From: Sorex araneus
Taxonomy: Eukaryota > Chordata > Mammalia > Eulipotyphla > Soricidae
Length of the DNA stretch: 64,000 bases
Reading direction: 5' to 3'
NCBI RefSeq assembly: GCF_027595985.1
Contig: NC_073305.1
Span: forward strand, 110,846,035 to 110,910,034
Of this stretch, positions 10,703 through 22,317 are shown one piece after another. The notes under the pieces were generated by a model. That model did no database searches, was not told the DNA's origin, and saw only the letters and a program-made list of their open reading frames with translations. Made by a program: the position numbers and the translations under genes. Numbering within the stretch: the stretch's first letter is position 1; each line of letters starts with the position of its first letter.

Positions 10703-10720
10703 CCATTCCTTCATTTCTAA

Positions 10721-11821
10721 GGTAAACATTAGAACTACATGGATTCCAATGTTCTTCGTAGCTCTAAGAACCCTTTAGTTTTATCACTGCCTTTACTGTA
10801 ATTTAGGAAGGTTTTAATAGTACTATGTTCTTCTTTGTTAATTAAGGCTGTTTCAAACCCAAGTCATTTTCATTTAAAAATTCAATAGAATCTGTCACAA
10901 GATTAATAAATGCAAATTCATATCACTCCTTGTTCAACAAAGCATGTCCATTTTGGGTTAAACTACAGAGAACCCTTTTAGTAAATTTGGTTCGTTTTTC
11001 ATGGAACTACTTTTCCTAGTTAACCACCCAAAAACTTTCTTGCCATGTTCGATTTTAGCTGAACTGGCTCTGTCCTGACTTCCACAATCACTGTCCGGTT
11101 GAGATTAATTGAAAGTCTTCATAGAAGGGCATGGAGTGAGAACACTGAAAGAGATGCAATGATATAACACTGTTATTGAAGAGAGAGGAACAGGCAGAAA
11201 ACACGTGCACTGGGCGGTGAACCTGAACGCACCATGAACTTTCTGTGTTGGAAAAGATTAGTTAAGACTACAAGTGGAGAAGTGGAGTAAACAATTGGCT
11301 CTGCCTGGGTGTGGTATCCCTATCTGAAAATGAAGCATGAGTTGCTACTTACTCAATTGTACTACTATCAGGTCAAAGAAAACCATGTTTGAAAATATCA
11401 ACTTTTTATTTTGGGAGCAGAGCAGCTCACCCAGGGGTGCTCAGGGATAGGCTTGCAGAACATGCATGCAAAGAATCAAAGAATTTAACAAAGTATAGAG
11501 GTAGTATCTAACACCACTAACGTCCTATTAATATTCATTGTGGTAAAAGGGCCTTCAGCATATAGCTTGCGGTCAAACATTCGCATAAACAGGTTGAGAG
11601 AGCCATTTTACAAGAACCGGAGGACTGGGACATTTTTACAAGAGCAGGATGGTTAGCCAACAGGAACAGATAGATCAGCCTTCTGGATATCTATTGTAAT
11701 CTCCCCTAGCTGCCCCAGGTGCCATTAGTTACTTCTAGTTTTACCTTAAGGCCATGACACAAGTAGATTGGAGCCTAAGCATACATAAGCGCTGTGGAGT
11801 TACAATAAAGTAGCTTTTGCT

Positions 11822-11825
<4 letters not shown>
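10721..11825. other. no gene; one SINE scrap
   Basis: A short inverted SINE-like scrap lies at about 11405-11465 (CCCAGGGGTGCTCAGGGATAGG). Otherwise nothing is recognised. Confidence 0.45.

Positions 11826-11867
<42 letters not shown>
11826..11867. repeat. (GT)21 microsatellite
   Basis: An uninterrupted GT array of 42 bases. Confidence 0.98.
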
Positions 11868-11868
<1 letters not shown>

Positions 11869-12324
11869 CCCCCTCCCTGTCACTCTTGCACCCTCTCCTC
11901 ATGAACCCCATTATCTGGTTCCACGGAAAGGGACAATTCATCATTGGGCTATTGCTATACTTAACACACTATAGGTACAAAGTTGAAGAAAAAAATGTTA
12001 AATTGTTTTCAATCACTATAGTCTAAAGAAAAAAATCTAATATCCTAGATGAGATTATTTTTTCTAGGATTAGTTGTCCCAGGATTCAGGGTACCACTGT
12101 CTTTCAGTGTATTCATCACCATATCTTCTGGTTTCAAAAATGAATGCTGTGGATGCAAAGCAGAAACTTTTGACAGTGCTCGCACATTTACCTGTCTATT
12201 CCTGCTGATGGCTAACTGACCAGCTAAGAAAACAAGAGAAAATATGGAAGACTGAAATCTTGTCTACCATGTTGATCAATCGACTACTTTTTATGGTCCT
12301 AACCTAGGCCTGGTCGCAGCAACT

Positions 12325-12430
12325 TCTCCTCCTCCTAATCTTCATTCTCCTTCTCCTCCCCCTTCTCCTTTTCCCCCACCTCTTCCTCCTTCTCCTCTTC
12401 CATCTCTTCCTTCTTCTCCTGATCCTCCCT
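12325..12430. repeat. pyrimidine-rich CTCCTT-type tract
   Basis: About 105 bases almost purely C and T on the + strand, imperfect. Confidence 0.85.
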
Positions 12431-12497
12431 CTTCAAAGCAGTTTGTTGATAAAAACAGTTAAATCTAATAAAATATGCATTTCATATTAACTTATAC

Positions 12498-12667
12498 TTC
12501 TTCTTGTTTGTTTTGGGGCACACCTGTGGGTGGTCTGGGGCTACTCCTGGGCTTGGTACTCAGGAATCACTCCTTGTAATGTTTAAGGGACCTTATGATG
12601 ACAAGGATTAGACTTGGGTCCTGTAGACAAAGTGTGCTCTCTAGCTCTTTGAGTCGTGTTCCTGGCC
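12498..12667 (-). mobile_element. diverged tRNA-SINE
   Basis: GGCACACCTGTGGGTGGTC, GGCTACTCCTGGGCTTGG, and a degraded head ending in GTTCCTGGCCC. Confidence 0.65.
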
Positions 12668-13266
12668 CAATTTCATTTGATTTAATTAAATATTTGACTT
12701 TATTTAATTTTAATTAAAATGTGTAACTGCATATGATTTACTCACCCTTTGTAAGATCTACTTTTTGAATCTGTTGAGTTGGAGGATTCTATCACCATAT
12801 CTTCAGAAACAAGTATAATACATTGACTACACTATCAAGATTTGTTTTAAAGTGGAATAAGAAACTGACACATAAGAAGCAATATTGATTATTCCAGTTT
12901 TGACTTGACTTATTGTTTAAAATCTTTATAGTTGCCTTGTCACCAGCAAGTTTTATTTGTGAGGATCTCACATATGCCAGGAAAGTATTCGGTCACTGAC
13001 CTGTAATCTCAGCTTCTTTAAACACAATTTTCAAAACTAGGGAAACTTTTCAATAATTGATAATTCAGTTTTTCTAGAAGCAATAAACTTTTTTCTTTTT
13101 ATAGTCGTATGTAGTCATTTATATCATATAAAATTACATTAAAATTGAGTTATAGCTACTATAATAAGTCAAACAGATATGAGTAAATTTTGGAGCAACA
13201 GAAGTGACCTTCAGTTAGCTTACCACTCAGTATATGGGAAGAGTAGCAGGGGAAGCATATTAATGA
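12668..13266. other. no recognisable feature
   Basis: AT-rich. No gene or repeat was recognised. Confidence 0.5.
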
Positions 13267-13276
13267 GTGATCTACT

Positions 13277-13516
13277 GTCACTGTCACTGTCATCCTGTTG
13301 TTCATCGAGCGAGCACCAGTAACATCTCCATTGTGAGACTTGCTGTGTTACTGTTTTTGGCATATTGGATATACTACGGGAAGCTTGCCAGGCTCTGCTG
13401 TGCAGTCAAGATACTCTCGTAGCTTGCCGGGCTCTCCGAGAGGTGCAGAGGAATTGAACCCGGGTCAGATGTGCACAAGGCAAACGCCCTACCACTGTGC
13501 TATGGCTCCAGCCCGC
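13277..13516 (-). mobile_element. RTE-tailed SINE, complete, with target duplication
   Basis: Inverted copy: TCACTG units, RTE tail, middle section and tRNA head. GTGATCTACT flanks it at 13267-13276 and 13517-13526. Confidence 0.93.
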
Positions 13517-13607
13517 GTGATCTACTATGAGCATATATCAGACCTTTTACAAAGGAAATAGAAAGAACCAGTTAAACTAAGTGAAGTTGAGCACTTAAAA
13601 TAACCGT

Positions 13608-14300
13608 GTGCCATGGAGTGAATATTTGTGCCCCTCCAATTTATTTTTGAATCTCCAGTCTCCTGTTTGTTGTGAGGAAGCAGTTGGAAGCTAATTGAAG
13701 TGATAAGTGTGGTGATGAATCTAATGGGATTAGTGTTCTCCTGAGAAGTGACAACAGAGCTCATTTGCTCTTCGTTACACAAAACAGTTAGAAGGTGGGA
13801 CAGCCAGCAAGATTATGCTCATCAATAAGTGATCCGTGTGGTTGGAGATCCCGTCTGGGAAGGGAGATTCGTGCTGAAAGTAGACTAGAGACTGAACACA
13901 ATGGCCACTCAATACCCCTATTGCAAACCACAACACCCAATTGGAGAGAGAGAACAAAAGGGAATGCCCTGCAATAGAGGCAGGGTGGGGGTGTGGGGGA
14001 GATGGGATTGGGGGGGTGGGAGGGATACTAGGTTTATTGGTGGTGGAGAATGGGCACTGGTGGAGGGAATGTGTTTGCAAACATTGTATGAGGGAAAAAC
14101 AAGCTCAAAAATGTGTGAATCTGTATCTGTACCCTCATGGTGATTCACTAATTAAAGAATGAAATAAATTAAAAGAAAAAAGTGATCCAAAACCTTCATC
14201 TAGGTCTTCTAAGTTTTCAGAACTGTGAGGAAATAAAAATTTGTTATTTAAGCTATCTGTAAAGGTATTTTGTCATGGATATTGAGCAAACTAATCACTG
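13608..14300 (+). mobile_element. MLT1-type MaLR LTR, interrupted by an L1 3' end
   Basis: GCCATGGAGTGAATATTTGTG, CTAATGGGATTAGTGTTCTCC and, after the L1, TCAGAACTGTGAGGAAATAA then TATTTTGTCATGG. These are the canonical landmarks of MLT1 LTRs in order. The L1 splits it at about 13836-14180. Confidence 0.8.
13836..14180 (+). mobile_element. L1 3' UTR insertion
   Basis: GAAAGTAGACTAGAGACTGA through GGGCACTGGTGGAGGGAATG to GGTGATTCACTAATTAAAG and an A-rich tail. (AAT)AAGTGATCC is repeated at both ends, and the MLT1 sequence resumes after it. Confidence 0.88.
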
Positions 14301-15274
14301 TTCTTTTAGAGTTAATATTTATTTTATGTTGTCTTTGATCTTGGGGAACACTTGCCAACAATCAAAACATGTTATTTCTGGAGAAGTGAGTTACAATGCA
14401 GACTCTGAGCTATGGAATTGTAATGAAGAGAAAAATCTTAAAAGTTTTTTTTAATAACTTTTATTCTAGCAGAATTATTCACTATATCTATGAAAACCAC
14501 CTCTTGGACTAATCAACAATCAGACACAGTCTTTTGCTGAAACAATTCTAAACTTGGGACCCACAGAATCTTTCAAGAGGGCCAGAGGTAAAAATTCTGT
14601 ACATGGGTGTTCATGGCATGAGACTGGGGACCAACTGGTAGGACAAGGATCCACAAGAAGGAAACAAGATTGGAAGGAGGCCACAGAAGGGAAAAGGTGA
14701 GGCACAGTGAAAAACACTGCTTTACAAGTTAGATTCTAGCATCTTCAACTATAGAGAGTGAAAGCACAATGACAAAATAATAATTTAAAAATTAACCATG
14801 TAATGAATACGATGAGTTTTCTAGTAGGAGGTGAAAAGGAAGAGGAAAAATATTTAAGAAGCTCTGACTCAGGCTAGTTTTTTTTTTCTTTTAACAATGA
14901 ACTCAAGGTATTACAATAGCTATAAATATAAGTATGGTCCGATATATGATTATATGTAAAGCTAATAGAATATTATTGATATAGCCACTATAATATCATC
15001 TGAAATGCATTATATCCTGTATAAAAATATTATATGTAAACCAATAGCTATTATAGCTAAGAGAAAGATATAGCTAATTAGAAGAAAGTCACAAAACTGC
15101 AATTGTTTTCAATTTATATGTTTTTATTTTTTACAAAAATATCTAAAGGAGCAACATCAACATGTTTGCACAGTCATTAACAAAGAGTTTAAATAGATGA
15201 TTTAAAGATATAATTTATATTAAAACAATGAATTATTTATAAATAAAACTGACAAGACTTTTATTAAAAATTTT
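14301..15274. other. no recognisable feature
   Basis: AT-rich. No gene was recognised and no repeat could be named. Confidence 0.5.
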
Positions 15275-15446
15275 GTTTTGTTTCATTTTGAGTCACATCT
15301 GTTGATACTCAGTGGTTTCTCCTGGTTTTGCACTCGGGAATTGCTCCTGGAGATGCTCAAGGGACTATATGGAATGTTGGGGATTGAACCCAAGTTTGTT
15401 GCATGCAAAGTAGGTGCCTTACCCACTGCACTATTTCACTGGGCCC
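15275..15446 (-). mobile_element. diverged tRNA-SINE
   Basis: TTTTGAGTCACATCTGTTGA, CTCAAGGGACTATATGGAAT, GCATGCAAAGTAGGTGCC and GGGCCC at the head end. Confidence 0.78.
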
Positions 15447-15492
15447 TAAAAGAAAACACTTTTAAATTCTGAAAGAAGTTAAAGAAATGAGG

Positions 15493-15660
15493 ATTTGAGA
15501 GATTAGGGTAAGGGTCTTGCCTTGCGTGTATATGACCCTGGTTTGATCCCTAGTACCATGTATGGTCTGCTAAGCACTGTAGGGAATGACCCTTGAGCAC
15601 ACATCAGGAACAATCCCCTGAGCTCCACTGGGTGGGGCAAAAAGAAAAAACAAATAAGAA
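15493..15660 (+). mobile_element. diverged SINE, lies across the edge of a local duplication
   Basis: GTCTTGCCTTGCGTGTATATG, CCATGTATGGTCTGCTAAGC, and an A-rich tail. From about 15520 onward this sequence is repeated at 18068. Confidence 0.7.
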
Positions 15661-15960
15661 GTAAAGAAGAAATTAAAGAAAAAAATGTTCATGAAAGTCT
15701 CAGTAAAATATATTTTTATTCCTCACCCCCCAAAATCCCCAATAGACTTTTTTTTTTCTTGTTTTTTGGGTCACACCCAGCGATGCACAGGGGTCACTCC
15801 TGGCTCATGCACTCAGGAATTACTCCTGGTGGTGCTCGGGGGACCATATGGGATGCTGGGAATCGAACCTGGGTCGGCCGCATGCAAGGCAAATGCCCTA
15901 CCTGCTGTGCTATCGCTCCTGCCCCCCCAAAAGACTTTTTGATTAACATTTTTCAGCAGT
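15520..15960 (+). repeat. local duplication, copy 1 (with later SINE insertion)
   Basis: 15520-15750 and 15927-15960 match 18068-18330 at high identity, including non-repeat sequence such as ATGTTCATGAAAGTCTCAG. The SINE at 15752-15925 is the only large difference. Confidence 0.88.
15752..15925 (-). mobile_element. tRNA-SINE, young, inserted after the local duplication
   Basis: Inverted near-consensus copy. AGACTTTTT occurs on both sides. The paralogous position near 18295-18310 is empty. Confidence 0.9.
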
Positions 15961-16089
15961 CATAATGTTTATATGAATGAACAAGGAATTGTCAAAAGAA
16001 GTTTGAAGAGCCAAGAGATTCACTCATTAAATAGCATGTATTTTCAATGGAACTACAACTATAAGAAATAATGAAATCGAGAAATTTTC

Positions 16090-16640
16090 TGCAGCTTGGC
16101 TGGAACTGAAGGTATCAGATTGAGTGAAGGAAGCCAGAAGAAGAAAGATAAACACAGAATATGATCTCACTTTTCTATGGCATATAGAATAACAGGTCAC
16201 AAAAATGTAATACAGTAAGGGAGGGATGCTCCTGGATCACTCCTGACTCCAAAGCAGAGGGAAGAAAAGGACAGAGAAGGTAAGAAATCAAGGTGGCAAG
16301 AAAGATTAGAAAGAGAAATAATGGGGGAACAGGGCTCAGGAGGCTTGGGTATACTGGTGATGCGTGAGATTGGTATAGCTAAATATCCAAAGCATAGACT
16401 CAACAACACTGAAAACATGAAATCTAAATGGCACCCACCCAATTTTGAAATATGACTCTGAAGGCGACAAATGGAAGGGGGATACTGGAGTGAGAGGTGG
16501 GAGGGAGCAATAGAAACAGTGGTGGAAAGAAGTTGACATTGGTGGTGGGATTGATATTGGAATAATATAGGCCTTAGACTCAATTATCAGTAACTTTCTA
16601 AATTATGGTTCTTTAATTTAATTAAAAATTGTTTGAAATA
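16090..16640 (+). mobile_element. old L1 3' end
   Basis: Begins with a decayed ORF2 C-terminus (AGTGAAGGAAGCCAGAAG, GATAAACACAGAATATGATC). The 3' UTR follows (GACATTGGTGGTGGGATTG, ATTGGAATAATATAGGCC). Confidence 0.65.
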
Positions 16641-16648
16641 AGTAGCAC

Positions 16649-16824
16649 ATTTTTTTTCCTTCTTTGTGGGTCACACCTGGCAATGCTCAGAGGTTACTCC
16701 TGGCTCTGCACTCAGGAATTACTCCTAGCAGTGCTCGAGGGACCACATGGGATGCTGGGGATCAAACCCGGGTCGGCTGCGTGCAAGGTAAATGCCCTAT
16801 CTGCCGTACTATCGCTCCAGCCCC
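16649..16824 (-). mobile_element. tRNA-SINE with 8-bp target duplication
   Basis: Inverted full-length copy. AGTAGCAC lies at 16641-16648 and 16825-16832. Confidence 0.9.
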
Positions 16825-16832
16825 AGTAGCAC

Positions 16833-17380
16833 GGTTTTTATATCTGCAGAATTCCTTCACAGCAACATCTAGATCTGAGTTTGTTTAATAACAGGAAGAA
16901 AGTGTGTGCATACTAGGAATTGAGGATTTAGGGAGTGGAATTTCACCTGCCAAACCCCTGAACCAGGGAGTAAATAGAATCAAGGGAATTATGAAATAAG
17001 AACTATAACGTGCTACATGTTTACCGTTAAAGATTGGCTAGTATCGCTGACTCATGCAGTTTGTATATTTAAAAATTAAGGGAAGAGAACAAAGTTCATG
17101 GAAATCTCTACATAAAACTAAAGCTCAATTATTAATAGCTTAAGTGCTAATAAAGGTACTAATAAACCTTAGTTCTGTCAGTGAAAAATCTGCTTTTGTC
17201 TTTTTCATCAGCTTTTCAATTAATACCATTGTAAATGACAGTAAATATAAACATAATCACAGTAAAATATAACATAATTACAATGTTAAATATAAATGAA
17301 ACAATTTTGGAAAACAAGAATATAAAGTTGAACATGAAGTGGAAAACTGGAGTCATTTTTCATTTACAAATATCTCCTAA
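16833..17380. other. no recognisable feature
   Basis: AT-rich. No gene or repeat was recognised. Confidence 0.5.
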
Positions 17381-17545
17381 ATGGGGGCTAATGGGAGAGA
17401 AACTTGTGACATTCGTTCTGGGAAATGTACACTAGTGAAGGAATGGGTGTTGGAACACTATATGACTGAAACCTAATCATAAACAGCTTTGTAAGGGTCT
17501 ATCTTACAGTGATCTAATAAAAAAAATTATATAAAAAACAAATAT
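17381..17545 (+). mobile_element. L1 3' UTR fragment
   Basis: GGAAATGTACACTAGTGAAG, GGGTGTTGGAACACTATATG, CAGTGATCTAATAAAAAAA. Confidence 0.8.
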
Positions 17546-17562
17546 CACCTAAATTATGATGC

Positions 17563-17695
17563 ACTATAGCACTGTTGTCCTGTTGTTCATCGATTTGCTC
17601 GAGCAGGCACCAGTAACATTTCCATTGTGAGACTTGTTACTGTTTTTGGCATATCAAATACACCACGGGTAGCTTGCAGGCTCTGACATGCGGGT
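17563..17695 (-). mobile_element. RTE-tailed SINE, truncated (tail and middle only)
   Basis: CTGTTGTTCATCGATTTGCTC, GCACCAGTAACATTTCCATTG, GGCATATCAAATACACCACG. The tRNA head is absent. Confidence 0.85.
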
Positions 17696-17904
17696 GTTGC
17701 TATTAAGCCCTTAAAAAATAGATAGTCTGAATTGAGATGTGCCATAAGTCTAAAATATATACAGTGATTTCAGAAAGATTTGGTAAGAAAAAAAGGAGTG
17801 TGAAATACTATTATAATATTCTATAGACAAATTATTTTGGATATAACAGATTTAATATATTTTAAGTATACTATTAAAATACTAGAATTTTATCTATTTA
17901 CTTT

Positions 17905-18066
17905 TTGGCGGTAGAGAGGTTACTTTTTGGCCACATGTGAGGTATTCAGGGGCTAGTCCCCAAACCTTGCTCAGGGTTTGCTCTAGGCAGTATCAGGGGA
18001 CCGACCATGAGGTGCTGGGACTTGAGCCTGGGCCTCCCTCATACAAAGATACACACTAGTCCTTTG
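17905..18066 (-). mobile_element. old SINE copy
   Basis: TTTTTGGCCACATGTGAGG, GCTCAGGGTTTGCTC and GTATCAGGGGACCGACCATG. It is cut at 18066 by the junction of the local duplication. Confidence 0.55.
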
Positions 18067-18067
18067 A

Positions 18068-18330
18068 GTTCTTGTCTTGCGTGTAGATGACCCTGGTTTG
18101 ATCCCTAGTACCATGTATGGTCTGCTAAGCACTGTAGGGAATGACCCTCGAGCACACATCAGGAACAATCCCCTGAGCTCCACTGGGTGGGGCAAAAAGG
18201 AAAACTAAATAAAAAGCAAAGAAGAAATTAAAGAAACAAATGTTCATGAAAGTCTCAGTAAAATATATTTTTATTTTTCACCCCTCAAGATCCCCAACAA
18301 ACTTTTGATTAAAGTTTTTCAATATGGCAA
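18068..18330 (+). repeat. local duplication, copy 2 (empty site)
   Basis: Copy of 15520-15960 without the SINE. The sequence at the insertion point reads CCCCAACAAACTTTTGATTA. Confidence 0.88.
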
Positions 18331-18649
18331 CTAAAAATTTTTAATAATATATGTAGCTTCATAATATTCTTAGAAGACAGTGATATAGTCATACTCCAAG
18401 ATATAGTCATACTGTGCTTATTGAATAACAATAAAAAATTTACAAGGCAAAGTGTGTTTATAACAGCTACTTTAGATTTAAGTAATTTCAAAAATGATAT
18501 TTACTTGGGAAGTATTATAAATCCTAATAATCTTATTATAATCTTAAAATCTTTAGACATTTTTAATTAGTCTTTTACAACTGTACTTGGCTCTCTCACC
18601 GCTAGTTTTATTTAAATTGTATATGATAGCACATTGTGGCTACAGGCAT

Positions 18650-18750
18650 TTATAACTATAATATAATTATATTATAATATAATACATATGATATAATATA
18701 TTCTAATATAATCATATTATATTATATATTTTATTATAATTATAATTTTT
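18650..18750. repeat. AT-rich TATAATATAAT low-complexity tract
   Basis: About 100 bases almost only A and T with repeated TAATATAAT words. Confidence 0.9.
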
Positions 18751-18761
18751 AAAAAGAGGCT

Positions 18762-18945
18762 AGAGCAATAGTAGAGTGTGTATGGCATTTGCCTTGCATG
18801 CAGCCAACCTGGGTTCAATCCCCAGCACCTCATATGGTTCCCTGAGCCTTCCAGAAGTGATCACTGGGCACAGAGCCGGGAGTAAGCCCTGAGCACCGTA
18901 GGGTGTGGACCCAAACCCAAAGTACATAAATAAATAAAAGAAAAA
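18762..18945 (+). mobile_element. tRNA-SINE, older subtype
   Basis: GGCTAGAGCAATAGTAGAG, GCATTTGCCTTGCATGCAGCC and CATATGGTTCCCTGAGCC, ending in a TAAATAAATAAAAG tail. Confidence 0.8.
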
Positions 18946-19059
18946 TAAACAGATGTACAATGCTGTGTAAACACAAAAAAGAATGTGTTACGAAGAGGCA
19001 AGGATACCTGATTTCAGTGAGAGCTGTTTTCAATCCTCCCTAGCAAAGAACCAAGACCA

Positions 19060-19890
19060 CAGTCTGTTGGTGAAAATGGCCCGTTTGATGCAGAGTTGCT
19101 AGCATACTTATAGAAAGAACATCTGAAGGGGGGTTGAGGTAAGGACCGGTATGGTGGTCATTTACATAGATAAACATTTGGCAGAGGAAATTCTTTTGGG
19201 GAGATCAACTCAAGGAGACACACTGTCTCCCAGGGACAACTGTATTGCTTTTATGTTTCCCTCTAATTGTATAAGTTATCGATACTTGCAGTTGTTTGGA
19301 TAAACACAATAAGAGACAAAGATTCCAGCACTTAGTTCTCTGGGCTGAAAGCAAACAAGGCTTTAAACACTTGGTTGTCTGGGCTTTGAGTGCAAGCAAG
19401 GCTTTTACCGTAAATCCCAGACTAAGTTCTCAGACCAGTACAGCTAGTCCTTCCCCAGGGGGGGTCCTGTCTCTTAAGTTGTAACAGTTTGCATGAAAAC
19501 CATGCATTTATGCTTTCTAGAATGTCCCATTTCGCTGCCGGGTAGTTTTCCACTTGCCCCTGGTCCATCCCAGTCCCACGGCGGGACTCCACTTTGGGGT
19601 ATCAGGAACTACAGAAACTGAAGCCTGAGTCAAATAGTTATGATCAAGTAATTATGCCCAGGGGCAGATATATTTGAGTCAATCTACTCCCAAATATTAG
19701 GAGCACAGCATTAATGGTCTTTCTGTGTTTAACCAAAGAACATTGCTCTATGGTAATGTATAAAAAGGCTATAGGGGAAACAGAAAAGCAAGTACAAATA
19801 TACAGCACTTCAAATACAAAGCAGTATCAATACAAATTCAGAATTACCAGAAAGTTTTGTTTTACAAGCAATCGAGATTAACATGGGGGA
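19060..19890 (-). mobile_element. probable endogenous retrovirus LTR
   Basis: Several blocks align in the same orientation with the LTR at 46638-47972: TTTGGGGTATCAGGAACTA, ATGCCCAGGGGCAGATATAT, GAGTCAATCTACTCCC, GTCTTTCTGTGT and TTTTGTTTTACAA. The right edge carries GGGGGACT, which read on the - strand could be a polypurine tract remnant. The left edge is uncertain. No viral gene was recognised beside it. Confidence 0.5.
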
Positions 19891-19929
19891 CTGTGACAAT
19901 GTGAGGTAAAATACAAGGGAAAGATTACA

Positions 19930-20171
19930 AATAAACTTTAACTAAGTTAGGGATGCTAGCAAGGGTAATATAAATTCCTCTAGGAGGAGGAAAGGAGACA
20001 AAACACTGATAAAGCCTAAAGCTTAGCGTTAATATCCAACACAAAGGGGAGGTTGAAGATAGACTTTGACTAAATTAAGGATGTTAGCAAGGGCATGGTA
20101 AGCTTCTCTGGGAGGAGGAAAGGGGCAATACACTGATAAAGACTAAAGCACTTAGGGTTGATATCCAACTC
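19930..20171. repeat. tandem duplication of about 116 bp
   Basis: 19930-20045 and 20056-20171 share ACTTT(A/G)ACTAA, GCTAGCAAGGG/GTTAGCAAGGG, GGAGGAGGAAAGG, ACACTGATAAAG and GATATCCAAC/AATATCCAAC. Period about 126 bp. It adjoins the probable LTR and may be retroviral internal sequence. Confidence 0.8.
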
Positions 20172-21713
20172 AGTGTATTTTATTCCTTTTCAGATATAAA
20201 TCATTCTTTATTCTTTCATATGCCTTCACATTTATTAGTCTTATTTTTAACACTTAGCAAGAAGAATAGCACTTAATTGCTTAATTAGTAAAGATGATAG
20301 CTTGGCATTTAAACTCTTCTTGATATGGCCCTATGTTTTTTTCCAAGAATTTTATCTGTTAGTTTCTATTTGAACTTTATCTACAAATAAAATAAAATGT
20401 TTTCTTAATAATCTCTCCCCACACCTCTGTGTAGAGAGGGATGTTAGCCATGTATCTATTTCTAATAATATCATCCACTTCATTGACAACTTAAATTTCT
20501 ACTCATCTTTTAGGTCCTAATTTAAATGCTCTTTTCTTCATGAAGCATTTCTCGATCCATCTCAGTCTCTACTGGAAACACTCATTTCCACCCAAACTCC
20601 CTTGCCTCTTCTTTCAAACTTAAGGTTCATTTCACCTTTCCTTTTATCTGGTAGCAATTTGTGTTCATATTGTAGCTTCTCTTGTTTGTGTCCTTTGTAG
20701 TATTGTAAGACTTTCCATTTCAGATTAACCATGGTGCATAGTAAAATATTCTGTGTTATTAATACTTAATATTGTGAGTCAATAAGTTCAGTTACTATTT
20801 CTTTTTTCTCGTTTCACCTTACCACGAACAAGGTATATGAACAAGAACAAGAAATGAATAGAATTATTGCTTAGAATTGAATAGAGAAGGCTGGTGTCAT
20901 ACTGGAGACCTTAGTTACAATTACGTTGCACAGAATTATTTCTCAAAACTCCCCAAAGTTAAGTTTCATAATTTAATCATGCAAACACTTGGTTAGACTT
21001 AATCTCTCCACATGTGCAGGCTTGTGGCATACCTGTATGTATATGCTGCAAGGCTTGATCACCTCATTCATTAAAGAAAAATGTTCTAGGCAGCCTGCTC
21101 CAAATCTCCCTTAAGTATTCTCTTCCCCTGAAGCTTTACAAAGTTCAACTGAATTTCTATGGAGAGAGGAAAAATTTCAATAAGAAATCAAAAAGGATTG
21201 GCATGTAACTGAAATGGTATCTGTTTCTCTGATGATAGAAATAGATGATAACATTTTCCTATGCCTGTCATGTGTTTTTTGTTTTAAGATTTTATGGAAA
21301 TATATGCTGAATTAAGACACCATTCATAGACTCTTTGAGGGACTTTATGAGTGTGCAACAGTTTTTTTTTTGGTCAAATACTTCAATTATATTCTGACTT
21401 ATAAGCAAAAACAGTGTGATAGAACTATTTTTCTGATAGATAGCCTAACAAATATTTCACTGTTTTTGAAGCTAGTGAAGCTATATGGTTAAATTATGAA
21501 ATGTGTTCTAAATTTCAACACATTTACTTAGGAATTTAGGGCAACATTTACATGTTATGCTATAGCTGAAGGCTGACGTGAATGCTTTATCTTTGCGTAC
21601 ACATGCACACACTACATACACCCAGTCTCACACACATGCATCAGATATACACATTGTATACATACCTGTGTTACCCACAGACACTGGTAACAGAAAGACA
21701 ATGCTTCCCATTT
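20172..21713. other. no recognisable feature
   Basis: AT-rich, with a CA-rich patch at about 21598-21660. No gene was recognised. Confidence 0.5.
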
Positions 21714-21872
21714 TTGCTTTTGTTTTTTGGCACACACCTGGCTATGTTTAGGGCCCCTCCCACTTTGTGCTTGGTCGGGGGCTGCTCTTGGGAACACTTG
21801 GGGAATCATACAGCACGGGGGCTTAAATATGGACCTCCTGCCTGCAAAAAGTAGTGCTCAGTCTATTAATTT
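21714..21872 (-). mobile_element. old SINE copy
   Basis: GTTTTTTGGCACACACCTGGC, GGGGCTGCTCTTGGGAAC, CCTCCTGCCTGC. Confidence 0.6.
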
Positions 21873-22045
21873 TTCCCTTCAGAATTTTCCCTAAGACTCA
21901 CAAGGGGAAAAAAACATAACTACAATGTGATATATAAAGGTGAAAACCGTGACTGACTTTTAGTTCACAAAACATCTGAAATAGTAGCCTATTGTTGTTA
22001 TCTCAAGTTGATGTAATAGAGTTAACAACTGGATGGGGAGATTTT

Positions 22046-22300
22046 TTTTATTTTTTAAATTTTTTTAATTGAGTCACCGTGGGAACAGTTACAGGGCTTT
22101 TAGGATCAAGTCTCAGTCATACTATGATCAAACACCCGTCCCTTCACCAGTGCACATGTTCCACCACCAAGAACCCCAACATACCCCCCTCCCACTCCCC
22201 CTCTGCCTGTGTGCAGATGATTTTCACTTTACTCTCTCCTTACTTTGATTACACTCAATTTTTGACAGAAAACTCTCTATCATTATTTGGAGTTTTCTGG
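22046..22300 (-). mobile_element. L1-type 3' end, first of a pair at one target
   Basis: TTTAATTGAGTCACCGTGGG, CCCTTCACCAGTGCACATG, CCACCACCAAGAACCCC. The flanking word CTGGATGGGGAGAT/CTGGATGCGAAGAT is shared with its neighbour. Confidence 0.75.
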
Positions 22301-22317
22301 ATGCGAAGATCTTTATA

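Larger units (their letters stand above)
9990..10720 (-). mobile_element. internally deleted element: L1-like 3' end joined to a GC-rich 5' region
   Basis: The left part (CCCCAATACACCCCCCTCCC) resembles the inverted L1 3' UTR at 22170-22200. The right part is CpG-rich and contains a roughly 127-bp direct repeat. Read on the - strand this gives a GC-rich 5' region followed by an L1-like 3' end. An LTR origin is possible. No intact frame is present. Confidence 0.45.

Noticed and set aside
13272-13310. TCACTG arrays considered as a CRISPR-like or regulatory array
   Set aside because: They are the short terminal repeats of RTE-tailed SINEs, always next to the same tail sequence, without spacers.
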